This document shows positions 1 through 12,000 of a stretch of 64,000 nt of DNA, one piece after another. The notes under the pieces were generated by a model, which worked only from the letters and a program-made list of their open reading frames with translations, made no database searches and had not been told where the DNA came from. The DNA comes from Allacma fusca (taxonomy: Eukaryota > Arthropoda > Collembola > Symphypleona > Sminthuridae), in contig OX359247.1 in NCBI GenBank assembly GCA_947179485.1, positions 59,059,131 through 59,123,130 on the forward strand, given 5' to 3'. How positions within the stretch are numbered: the first letter of the stretch is position 1; the number at the start of each line of letters is the position of its first letter. The translations under genes and the position numbers were made by a program.

Positions 1-52
1 TTTAGTGGTTTGAAATGTGTGCTTCAATTTAAATGCTTTTCAATCCTTACAG

Positions 53-1031
53 ACAAAGGCATGCAATTAAATCAAGGGAAGTTCCGTGATAATGGCAGCT
101 GCGGTTACGTCCTCAAGCCAGACTTCATGTTCACAAAAGATTTTGATCCAAATAATGTCAAGCTATTGAACAAGTTGAACATACAGAAAATCAATTTAAC
201 CCTCACTGTAAGTTCTATGCTCTTGTATTGGAACTTTTATTTATTCACTTAAATGGAATCAGTTCCTTTTGAATTCTGTCACAACACATCATGTGTCGTA
301 CAATTTTGTCTTCTTCTGAAGGTAATCGCTGCCAGGAACTTAGTCAAACCGGGAAACAAAGCTGTAATTGGGCCTTTCGTGGAATTGGAAATAATTGGGG
401 CGGATTTTGACTGCCTCAAACAAAGAACAAGGCAAAATGCTGAATGTAATAATTATTATATTTTACTTATTAACATTTTTTGTTACTATTTCTCGTTTCT
501 TTTGTTGGGTCTAATAACTTGAAGCTTTGCACAAATACCTATACTTCAATTAACACGTGCTTTACTGAAAGCGAAAGCTGTGCAACGTAAACGTTTCGTA
601 TAATTATTCATGTAGTTGGCCTCAGTCCGGTTTGGAACGAAAAATTTTCATTCACAGTTTTAAACCCCGACTTAGCCCTAATCCGATTTTCTGCTCAAGA
701 CGAGGATACTTTGGACGACTCGGACTTAATAGGTCAAGCAACTTACCCAGTAAGCTCACATTAGCGAATATATTCCTTACCCTAAAATAGTTTTTAGAAC
801 CGTTTTCCAATGTCTCACATTACACATTACAAAATCGCTAGAAGAGAGTGACAATTTTCAATTTTATTTACTTAATTGAGTAGGGGGTAATCCTGGTGAT
901 AAAAGCTCATCCTATGGTTTTTGTATTTGAAGGTCCGCTGCCTACGCCCTGGTTATAGAAGCGTCCCCTTGAATAACGGGTTTGGAGAAGAACAGCTGTC
1001 GGTCTTACTAGTTCATTTGCAATACTTTTAA
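53..1031 (+). CDS. PLC-gamma paralogue, last four exons (partial, runs off window start)
   Basis: C-terminal part of a phosphoinositide-specific phospholipase C of the gamma class. Exons are 53-207, 322-445, 616-749 and 933-1031. Their lengths (155, 124, 134, 99 nt), phases and splice sites match the last four exons of the complete PLCG gene at 6.0-20.9 kb exactly. The protein covers the end of the Y half of the barrel ([19 protein letters not shown]) and the C2 domain ([14 protein letters not shown], then [26 protein letters not shown] and [19 protein letters not shown]). It ends LVHLQYF then TAA at the same codon as the other copy. No stop or frameshift is visible, so this may be the end of a functional tandem paralogue whose 5' part lies left of the window. 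Its last intron is 183 bp against 1.7 kb in the other copy. A truncated duplicate cannot be excluded because the rest is not visible. Confidence 0.85.
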
Positions 1032-1765
1032 TGGATCATCTTCATAGGAAGTGTAGAGAAAAGAATTTTGTACCTATTTATAAGCAAGTGAATAGCTAAA
1101 TTGTAAGGTGATTTCAAATGTAGTGTAAATTTATATAATAATTATTAAATGACATAGTACAAAATCTGACTGGCAAAAGACTCACAAATTTCCATCCTAT
1201 TGCTTTAGTAGTGACTTTTGCTATTAGTTATAAAGTCTAATTCCCGCGTTCCCTTTAGAAGAGTAGATTCCCGGAAGAAGTTCACAATGACAGAATATGT
1301 AATAATTATTTGCATGTAAAATCCATGCTGAGCTTCAAATATTTATGGCATTAAATATGAGGGACGAGCTTGGAAGATTATCATCTATTAATTATTTATG
1401 AATTATGATTAATTTCCCACTTAAGTAAAAGTAAGGATGACATGTGTATTTATAAAGAGCACTAGCAATATAAGAGAACACTGCGGCATGATTAAAGGGT
1501 TAATCCCTTCAATTAATACCTCTCACTTTTGGAACTCAATTTAATGGAACATTTTCTGAGGACGAGAAATATTTTCAATCCGTATATTTTTTAGATCTGA
1601 AGGTTGTATGTACATATACATAATAATTATGTCCATAAAGAATAAACAGGGAGTTTTTATATTCGTATTGTGCACAAACCTGGACTCATACCCTGCACAC
1701 AGGTTTGTAATATCGTGCCCTGAAAGAAACAAATTCTCTTTAATCCATAAATACGGCATAGAATT

Positions 1766-2100
1766 AGGGACATCTTGAGATACCTGACAAGTGTGCTCAC
1801 CCTAGTGGTTTGCTCCTTAAAGCAACTGTAAGTCCTTTTACGAAAGAGGTTTTGATTATAGTCCCAAGTAATATTACAAACACATTTTTAAGTTAAGTCT
1901 CCACTACTCAGGAAAAATATAAATAAACCATTATTATAGTTAAAGTACGTCACCTCTCAAATCTGAGACACGTGTTTGTTTCCCCAATACATTTTTCCGC
2001 TTTCCAGACTGATTACGAAGAGGATATAAAGGGCTTGAAATTCACACCATTCCCGGAACGAAAGTCGTTGGAGAAGCAGAACCTCATGGAACCAATTTCA
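1766..2100 (+). pseudogene. allatostatin-C precursor remnant
   Basis: Diverged copy of the intact AstC gene at 37.2-37.8 kb. A stretch at about 1766-1836 matches the signal-peptide exon (RYLTSVLTLVVCS), but the start ATG is gone and a stop follows. A second stretch from 2008, after a splice acceptor, matches the start of the second exon (TDYEED, then TPFPERKS) with a frame change. Similarity stops at about 2095, before the region that encodes the hormone, and no Cys-containing mature peptide is visible downstream. Even the 5' flank is alignable (AATTCTC..CCATAAAT before the start). It sits 0.7 kb downstream of the PLCG tail, in the same order and orientation as the other PLCG-AstC pair. Confidence 0.72.
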
Positions 2101-5100
2101 TTAATCTTTTTTACAGCGGTACAAAATTAACTCAAATAAATGTAAAATTTATTCTGTTTTTGCAATCAAATAATAGAAACATCTTTTTTGTTTTATTTGA
2201 AAGCGTCAATTGTGAACGGGTAATAAAAACGGGAAAAGACAATTAATTTTTACAAGCATTGGTGATTTTGATGCCACTCAACTGGTTTGGGATAGCAGCT
2301 TGAAGGACATTGTTCAAATCTCCTGGCACTGTCAAAAATACTGCAATTAAATAAACACGACAAGCCGAAATTTTACCAAACGATTGCATTTTCCCTATTC
2401 AAAATACCTATTGAAAGAATTCTCAAAATTTTTGAAAAGATGATTTTGGAAAAAATTCTAAAAACATCTGTTGGAGATGCTGAACCGAACCTTCTTATAT
2501 AGTTTCAAAGGCAAGTGTAGTTATTGTAACGATGGAACGTCTTGGGTAAATAATGTATTGGATTTTCATAATTTATTCAGACCCACGCTCGTACATCATT
2601 AGCTCCTGACGAATCTGGGAAAGTCATTAAGACAGCATTGTAGTTAGGAAGGGTGAGGTACAATCATTATGTCTAATTATATTGCCAATATGTAGTACGT
2701 TTCTTGTTTATTATGCAATAATTACTCCCTTTCAGATAATTCCAAAGCGAATAAAAGGTTTCCACGTTTTTTTATTTCATATCTTTAGATTATTTTATTC
2801 CGCATGAGCTGTACCAAATCAGGGTTATGAAGAAACAAAATTCAACCAATTAAAAATCAACGGCTGGTAATTATAAATATACAAGGCATTATGAACACAC
2901 AGAGATGTAAAAATAATTGTTGTTTAAGTCAACACATTTGCATTTACCTCAGTATTAAATTCTTTCATTATTACGGCATTATATTACTTTATCTACAGAA
3001 TGGAAATTTTGGTAATAATTGATGCTTTGGCTAAAATGCGTCTTTACATATTACAAGAAATACATATCTTTTATCACTGAAAGTTTCTCGTTCGTGAAAT
3101 TCCCATATAACGACAATACAACGTCAAATTTTGTTTACAAATTTACTTTGAGTCTGAAATTAAAGTGGGTTTTTCTTTCTGCCTCTTCACCATCTTGAGA
3201 TGATGATTGCCAGGAGTTTGAAAACACCGATTTCCCGACAATAAACATGTGTGTCGTATTCCACGCAAGTACCTCTAATGAGCTCCTTTGGGTTTTTAGG
3301 GTTTTTTTTAGTACAATTGTAACTCAATAATTAATCCAGACTTATTTACCACCATAAGAGTCAAACAACGGAGAAAATCTGGAATAGTCCTAATATTTAC
3401 GCAGGGCATTTACATTTTATTAACATGTCATTGAGTATCTATTCTCTATTGAGTCGAAGAAAAAAATATATTCGACATTTCCCTCAGGTCCCAAGCCAGT
3501 CACAGCTGTCAGGTAAAAGTAAAATGAATTTTTACTAAAAGATTAGACTCTTCGGTTTTGTAGTGTGCGTGTTCTATCTCAATGTAATTGATTCACTTGT
3601 AAAATTTTGCTCAATACCAAGGCAAAACTTTTTCCAAGGAAATAATACAACGTTAATATTTCTCATCATGTGTGACGTGTGACTCCACAGGTCAATACAT
3701 TAATTGTATCAGGGCTGCTCTTACAGTACAACGAGAGCGTGATTGTGATAATACAGACCAAATTAGTTCCTGGGGTTCAGGATAAAACAATGTACACAAA
3801 ACACTACATGATTTATTTTCCCTCCTCTACTTTTGTCACTAGTGGCTTACCATGAGATAATATAATTATTTTTAAGTTATTTTGTTGGACTCGTTGATTG
3901 GGATTCCCAATCGAACAAAGTTCTTCATGACGGTTCCTGTGTAAAATTCCCAAAATAATTATTTACCATGTGATAACCCTGTTGAAGATACATTTATTAC
4001 AAGAAACAAATAATCAACAAAACCTATTCTACGATGACAGCAGACTATACGTTACTACTGTTAAGTCTATGTCCATTATTTATATGATATTTATTTATGG
4101 TGGGATGTATCTTTTTGATAGGAAAGACGCAAAACAGATTTGCCCCAAAATGCCTGGTTACAATAATCCCAGTGAGAATCCTGTAACTGTAAATACTTCT
4201 CTTCCTCCTCTTTACTTTTAGTTACTAATTATATTTTAAGTAGGCAGATGAGATATGACCTGGATACAATCAGCTCCTGATATGAGTGACGCCCTACTAA
4301 ATACATTTTCTCTATAGCGGGAAACAAATATGTGCACACATTCTTAACCGCCCACATGGTAAATTTTCCCTGGGCAATCTCCCAGAATTACAGATATCAG
4401 TGTCAGGTTTTTCTTCCTGAACAAGTGTTCTTATGGTGGGAGTGCACTCCGTGAGTAATTGTATTTAAATATAGGAATCTACATGCACGCATGCAAATCC
4501 TTCCATGCTAGTAAAAGATCCGGGCTACAGTGGTCATGTCATTACGGGAGATATAATTCGGCCACAAAGCCCTATCCAAACAGCGTTATCGCAGGAGTTG
4601 AGCAGAACTGTCAATCACTCCTTTATGAACTGCGGTTAAGGGGCAGGGGTAAAATATAGTGCTAATGATTTCCAACACAAGGAGTCTCGAACCCAAATGC
4701 ATATTACGAAAACCTTTTAAGCTCACTGCTGCGCAAAATTTGAGACAATTTTGTTATTTCCTACATTCAGCTCCTCTCAAACCTTCCTCAAGAGTATCAT
4801 ATTCTTGGAAGTTAGCCAGCATTCATATTTGTGTAATTAGGTGTCATTTTCATACTTGCTCCTGCATTTGGGAATAAGTACTGACCGTGTGACAACACAT
4901 TTGATCCCTCGACTCGGTCCCTGACAGCTTTGGACTCAAATTGTATCCCCGTACATACATACATTCGTACATATACACAGTGCACACTATTTTAATAGGG
5001 ATATCCCTTATACGTGAAATTTTTTTAAGGGGCAGCAGCAACCATACATTTAAAGAGTAAAATTTCATTGTGCAAATTGAAGGCTCTTTAATTTACTGCA

Positions 5101-6036
5101 AAATTGAAGCAAATTTGAAGCAAAAATTTACAGTGGATATGGGAAAGTGCTTTATATCCTCATGCAGTGCTTGTATGAGGATATTTTTTTACTTATGTAG
5201 TACACCGTACTCAAGAGTGACAGAATTTGTACAAGAATGATCCTAAAATTTCGGATTATAAAGGAAAAAGCTGAGGAGGGAAAAATGTCTGCGATAAATA
5301 TTCACAGCCTCAAAATTTGAGGACAAGTTGAACATTATTAATCTACTTGAGAGTATTGGCAGTGGAGCTTCAAAAATCAATAAATGAGATGGCAAATAGG
5401 GAAGGAAAGTTTCTAGCACATTGAAAATATAATTAAGTAAATTGCGCTGACAGAAAGTGTGCATTGAGTAGTAACTGGTCAAGACATATTCCGAGTAGTA
5501 TTAAAACCAGTCGACCGCAACTTCCTGTTTCCCCAAATTCAACGGGAGCAAATATGTTATTCGTATGAATTATTGCCAAGTGTGCTTATTTATTGAGAAA
5601 TACAATTATTACAGTGGAGTCTTTATACGAGGACACCCTCAAGGCCTGATAGATTTGACAATTATAAACACATTTTCCCCAGAGGGACAATTACTACCGT
5701 TGTAGATTGACAGGCAGTTCGGGTAAATATTTTGGCCTCAAAAGAGGAATTGTCGAGATATAGCCGGTATAGGAGGGACGTCTGGAAGGAGATTCCACTG
5801 TATTTGATTAACTTCTTCTAACTTTATTAGTACTTTACAATTCTTAGGTATGGACATTTCTTGGGTTTTCGCATTATCCTCCGCGTGTCAACTGACTCAT
5901 CCGCAAGAATACTAAAAAAAGCTATTGCTCCTTCAAATAGTGTGTGTTCGTTGTTTTGTAAGGATTTACCATAACTTGTAGCCTGAATGTGCTGATGTCT
6001 GTGTGAGTGGAAGGGTGCGGACGGTTTGGTCAAAAA
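2101..6036. other. gene-free AT-rich stretch
   Basis: I see no convincing coding sequence, RNA gene or element with defined ends in this 3.9 kb. The open frames here are short, lack familiar motifs and do not join through splice sites. It should contain the promoter and 5' UTR of the PLCG gene that starts at 6037, but I cannot point to a TATA box or initiator. Confidence 0.4.
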
Positions 6037-9000
6037 ATGGGTGACCTCTATACAAATATACAGAACGGGTCAGAGAATCCCGTGGATGATATAAGTCGAG
6101 TGAAGGACGCCCCTCTTCAAAGATTTTACAGTCCGAAAAAACAGGAAAACGTTTTATTAAAGTTTGACCCATCCACCTGTGAACTCAAGTGCTGTATTAA
6201 GAGAGGGAACAGTACTCATACACAACTCACGAGTAAGCCTGCCCTTCTTTAAATCTATCTTTGTTTTCGTAAATAGTTATGGTCCAAAAAGGTTTTTGGC
6301 GAATTTGCTATAATCAAGAGAACGATTCACGATATTTAAAATCAATTAGAAAAATCAACAATACTTGGTATTGTACAAACTAATAATGAATTTGGAAAAA
6401 TCATGAAAGCATTCTATCTTTTAGATTGACATTTCTGAATTGTCGAGAAATCCGCAGAACGTTGAGAAATTTAAACAATTTCCAGCACCTTCCCAGCAAA
6501 ATTCCCAATCAAATTGCAATGTTCACAAAAATTACCTGATAGTTTTTAAGACATTCGTAATTGTTTTTACATTTATAGACAGTTTGGAAGAATTACAATT
6601 TAACAATGCACATTGCAAATTTTTCAAAACAATTATTGGATTTGAAAATTTTTCAAAACAATTATTGGATTTGCAAATTTTTAAAAACAATTATTGGATT
6701 TGCAAATTTTTCAAAACAATTATTGGATTTGCAGATTTTTTAAAACAACTATTGGATTTGCAAATTTTTCAAAACAATTATTGGATTTGAAAATTTTTCA
6801 AAACAATTATTGGATTTGCAAATTTTTCAAAACAATTATTGGAATTGCAAATTTTTCAAAACAATTATTGGATTTGCAAATTTTTCAAAACAATTATTGG
6901 ATTTGCAGATTTTTTAAAACAACTATTGGTTTTTGCAAATTTTACTAAAACCTGAAATTTGGAAATGCAAATTGCAAGTATTTTAAATAGAATTGCTCGA
7001 TTTGAAAACTAACTTAGAAACTGTACTAAAATTTACGCACTTTGTGACTATATTGATAATCAAGTCATTGTATAGATAAAAATGTATGTACATACATAAG
7101 TGCATGTGTACAACCTCAGTCGTCGCACTTTTAATATACATAATCAATAATTACAAATACCCGTTTGTTCCTATCATTTAAGTATGGCTTGGCGATATAC
7201 GAGAAGTTCGGGCGGGGAAATCCAACAAGGCTTTCCCCACGTCATCATCGGATTCCAAAAGACTGGACGAGAACAGATGCTTTATTATTTTCTACGGGAA
7301 TGAATTTATTCTTAAGAGTATCTGTCTAGCAGGTTTGTTTTCCATTGAGATTTTAATTCCAAAATGTTTGCTTCTCTCATTGTAAATGTCATTATTAGTT
7401 CCTGATGTGTTCCTCTGGACCCTGAAATTTGTAAAATGTTTCAACCTTTATTTGTTTACAAATATTATTTCCCAATTATCACGAGTTCCCCTACAAATCT
7501 CAAAATTTAGGATTTGTCTTAAAGATCAGTCCTAAAACACTAATTGCACGTGTACATCATCCTACACGGGGTGTATAGTCTGTATTAAAATTCTTGCTTC
7601 AATGAAAGCACAAACGTTACAGAGTTATTCTAATTTCAAAAATCTTCTGTTGAACCAACTTCCAGCCTCCTGCATTGACGAAGCCCAAACGTGGATAACA
7701 TCCCTGAGAGCTTTGAAGGCAAATACAGCCATTCATTATCCAATTAAATTGGACAACTGGATGTCCGAGACCTTTAACACTGTCGTGTCTACCGGTGCTA
7801 AGTAATACTGTTTTCTCAGCATGCATTCCTTAACACATTTAAAACCTATTATACAATATTTATTGAGGAGCTTCTTAAAATTCTGGGAAGTCACAATTCC
7901 AAGATTTTTGCCCAAGGCTTATGAAGTAAATGCATCGGAAATAATGATTTCAAGAATGTGACTGAATTCCTCAACCTTTTTTTCAGCATGAGGCTTGAAC
8001 AGTTAAGGACAGTGACAAACAAAGTCAACTACCGACTATCAACCCGAAAGTTACGGGATGAATTTGGCGAGTTCTCCGCCAATGATAGTTTGTCCTTTGA
8101 GGGTTTCAGTCTCTTATTAAGGAGGTGGTTACACAACCAACAAGTAAGGATTTAAAATTCATGAAACAGGATTTGTCATGAGAAATAGGCCTGATAAAAA
8201 GTTTTTTTGATTCCAGATCTTCACGGATATTTTAGGCCCTTATGCAATTTTAGACTATGCAGGTGCGGAGAAGATTCCTTTTAGTGCATTCCAGGCCTTT
8301 ATTCAAAATGAGCAGAACGAGGAAGTTTTGGAAAGGGACCAATACCCATTCAGAGATAATGGCTCTCTCCTCATGGATAAGTACAATGTTCGAATCGATG
8401 ACGTGAGTCAAATCTCTCATATTCTGAACTTGTATTATATGAAACCAACTTATTTTCAAACTAAATTTCGATTCAAATTCTACAGGCCATTGATTACCTT
8501 TTCTCAACTCAAAACCAAATCTGGGATGAGCAATACTCAAAAGTATACCAAGATATGACACAGCCCCTGTCACACTATTGGATTGCTTCTTCACATAACA
8601 CGTAAAATACAATTGATATGGCATGAAGAGAGTTTTACTCTAAAATTTTTTACAGCATGAAAAGAATTGAATTCTAAATTTGCAGATACTTAACAGGACA
8701 TCAGCTCAATTCCGAGTCTTCGGTTGAAGCTTATGTTCGTTGTCTCCGTTGGGGTTGTCGATGCATTGAGTTGGATTGCTGGGACGGACCCAATAACAAT
8801 CCCGTTATTTACCATGGGATGACACTAACTACCAAAATACTCTTCGTCGATGTTCTGGAGGCCATTCGAGACCATGCTTTTGAAACATCCGAGTATATCT
8901 ACATATAATTTTTTTTTGAACCGACAGTTTGTCTCATTGTCAATATATTATGCGCTATTATGTTTTGAAGGATTTTGTGTAACAATAACTTATTTTGAAT

Positions 9001-12000
9001 TAGCTACCCTGTGATACTGAGCATTGAGAACCATTGCAGTCCCCGGCAGCAAAAGGTAATGGCCAAAAAGTTCCAAGAGATTTTGGGGAAATTGCTGGTA
9101 ACGTTACCCATTAACAGGACTGAGTCAACCCTGCCCTCACCCACTCAACTCATGCGAAAGATTCTTCTCAAGTGTAAACAGGCTCCGTCGGAACCTCGGC
9201 CCATGAACAGCAGTGGAAGCAAGAAACATGGCTCCACAAAACTCAACGAAACTTTAATGAGTGGGAAAATGTATCTTCAAAATCCCAGTGGACAATGGCA
9301 ACCCTTCTTTTTCGCTCTCACCAAAACCAAATTAGAGTACACGGAAATACCTGACAAGCGGCAGTCGGAGCTCCAGCCCGCAAGTGACGCTGTAAATTAT
9401 TTGTCAAATTTTATTCAAACTATAGGGAGACGGTTACAGAATATGAGGATGTTGGACTGACGGGAGATCAGTTATATTTCATTCGTATGGATGTATACTT
9501 GTGTTCCTGGGCACATTGTCCACAGTGACTGCTCCTCATGCAATCCACCTCCAATAATTATTCAAAATTCATATGCATGAGCATGTAAATTAATGGGAGG
9601 ACTGCTACTGAGCAGTGCTCGGACTGGGTACAGAAACCTTGTATCTGTACCCATACCCGTACCCGAATATCGGGTACTACAAAATGCTGTACCTATACCC
9701 GTACCCATACCCGAGTACCCGGGTAAATTATTTCAGTACCCGTACCCATACCTGAAAATACAATGTAGTACCTGTACCCACAATTTACCCGTACCCGTAA
9801 TGTACCCAAAACCTGTACCCGTACCCGCGTATCTATTGTGTGTACCCGGGTATTACTCGGGTATTGGAAGTTTGGCCGATTTAAAATCCCCGACGACATT
9901 AGCCTGCCCAGCTGAAAAATTTTAATTTGTAAATTTTTTACCTCCATTAAAAGTGTCCGGGATTTTGGAAATTTTCCCTAGGCGTCCTATTTAAATTTTT
10001 TGAAAAAATTATTAAAGGCATTTTGTGATTTTTTAATAAACACTGACGAAATTCAAATCCTACTACCCCAAAATAATAACGTGCTGAATGAAATAAAATG
10101 TGTTCTCGCTGATTTTAATTGGGACGGATTCTTTAATACTAAACTCTCCATAACTTGCTTTTTAACTTGGAGAACAAGAAACCATTTTTTCCGGCTAATC
10201 GAACTCTGTGTATAGAAAATGTTATACGAAAAAATTGAGTTGATCATAATTTTTCCAAGTCAAATATTGCGGTTTCAGGAAATAAATGTGGGAGGCAATA
10301 TTGAATATTCATTTTATATTACAGCTTTATAAAACAAACATTAACTGTCTCTCACATTTATGAAGCCCGAGACGGAGATTTTCGAAAGATGCAGGTAAAA
10401 TAGGACTAAAATGCAACCCCATGGAAGTTTTGAACGCCAAGTTCAAATGTTTGTCAAGTTCTTTTAACATCAAAATTATCAAGATTAATCAAAGGGGCTG
10501 AAATATAAATATTGCGTGCAAGGAATGATATTTTTCATTCTAAAATGTTATAAATATTCACCTCAATAAATACTCAAAATGTCATAAATACCCAGAATTG
10601 AAAATGCTCAAATTGCTTGCATAAAATGCCTTGGCGTTTTCAAATGGGGAACCCTGGGTACTTGTAACGTTAAGAAATGTATCTGCTAATAAATGTATAT
10701 TTATTCCGATCTTATCTCGTAATACGTCTTCAAATAATTGTAATGTTACTCTCCCAATGAAGCTAATTAAATTGAATCCCAAGAACCTCCCTCTTGAAAT
10801 TCTTCGTGGATGAGCTTCACTATTTAAGTCGATAAACAAATGATTTCACTGGCTCTATACACTCTATTTCTTTATTAGATTCCTTGGATGAATTATTAGA
10901 AGCGTTAGATTGCAACTACCACGTAATCATAAATGAGACGAAGCCACTTGGCTCTGTCACTAACGCAAGTATCTGCATACTACGAAATAAGCAACTCCAC
11001 GGTCGGTAGGTCTTATTGTTAGCCATAGTAATCCATCCCATCAGGAATCTTTGAAGTACCCAAAAATACTCGGGTACAGCACCCACGGGTACAGGAATTT
11101 TACATAGTGATACCTGTACCCATTGGGTACTACCCGATTTCCACTGAGTGAGTACCCATACCCGTACCCGTACCTGTACCCACTTTATTGCCTAAAATCA
11201 AGAGTACCCGGGTAGTACCCGCGTACTTGCGAGTACGCAACTTCTGTACCCGGGTAGTACCCATACCTGTACCCGCACCCATTTACCCGAGTATTACCCG
11301 TACCCAGTCCGAGCACTGCTACTGAGAGGAAGCTTAAACTATGTATCAATATTGAAATTGAAAGCATGCTTTTATATTTAAGTACACTATTCACTCCTGT
11401 GGGCAGTACTTGTATAAATAAATATAAAACATAAGTTAATATGTGATTTAAATTTTTTTAGTCCAATCCTGATGAGCTCCATTTCAATCAAAAATGGTTT
11501 CATGGGAAAGTAATAGGAGGCCGCGTGGTCACTGAAGAACGGGTTGTTAATTTCAATATTGAAGGTGGATTTCTGGTGAGAGAGAGTGAGACGCTTCCGG
11601 GAAGTTATGTCATATGCATATTGTGAGTCTCTACTTTACGGTTTGATTACAGTATCATTACACATACAGATATGCATATGCTGTGTAGTTTATTTTCATA
11701 TCATGTATGATATTGACAAAGTATTATCCCTGTTATCCTAAAAATTGGGCAATGGTAAATACATACCAATTTCTAAATAACGTTTTCAAAATTATTCAGC
11801 TTCAACCCGATAGTTCACAATACGTCCTTGTAAATGCAAATAAAAGGGAGACTAAAGCCTGATTTTTTTTTGAAGAAAGGGAATGTTGTGAAATGTAAGA
11901 GATCGTGCACCCACAATTAAAATTTAAAAAGTAGATTTTCCGTTGCTTTCCAATATATTTTAATGGCTTTCGAAGAAGCATCAAGCGATATCGCTGAGGC

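Noticed and set aside
6440..6948. Long open frames with repeating TIIGF/QLLDL/NNYWI phrases
   Set aside because: They are the 29-bp minisatellite read in several frames. Only the first part (to 6556) is PLCG exon 2.
8250..8624. 124-codon minus-strand frame
   Set aside because: It overlaps PLCG exons whose plus-strand frame is clearly the real one.
9593..9947. Open frames rich in VPVPVP or VRVR
   Set aside because: Products of the GGTACCC word array, with no independent coding signal.
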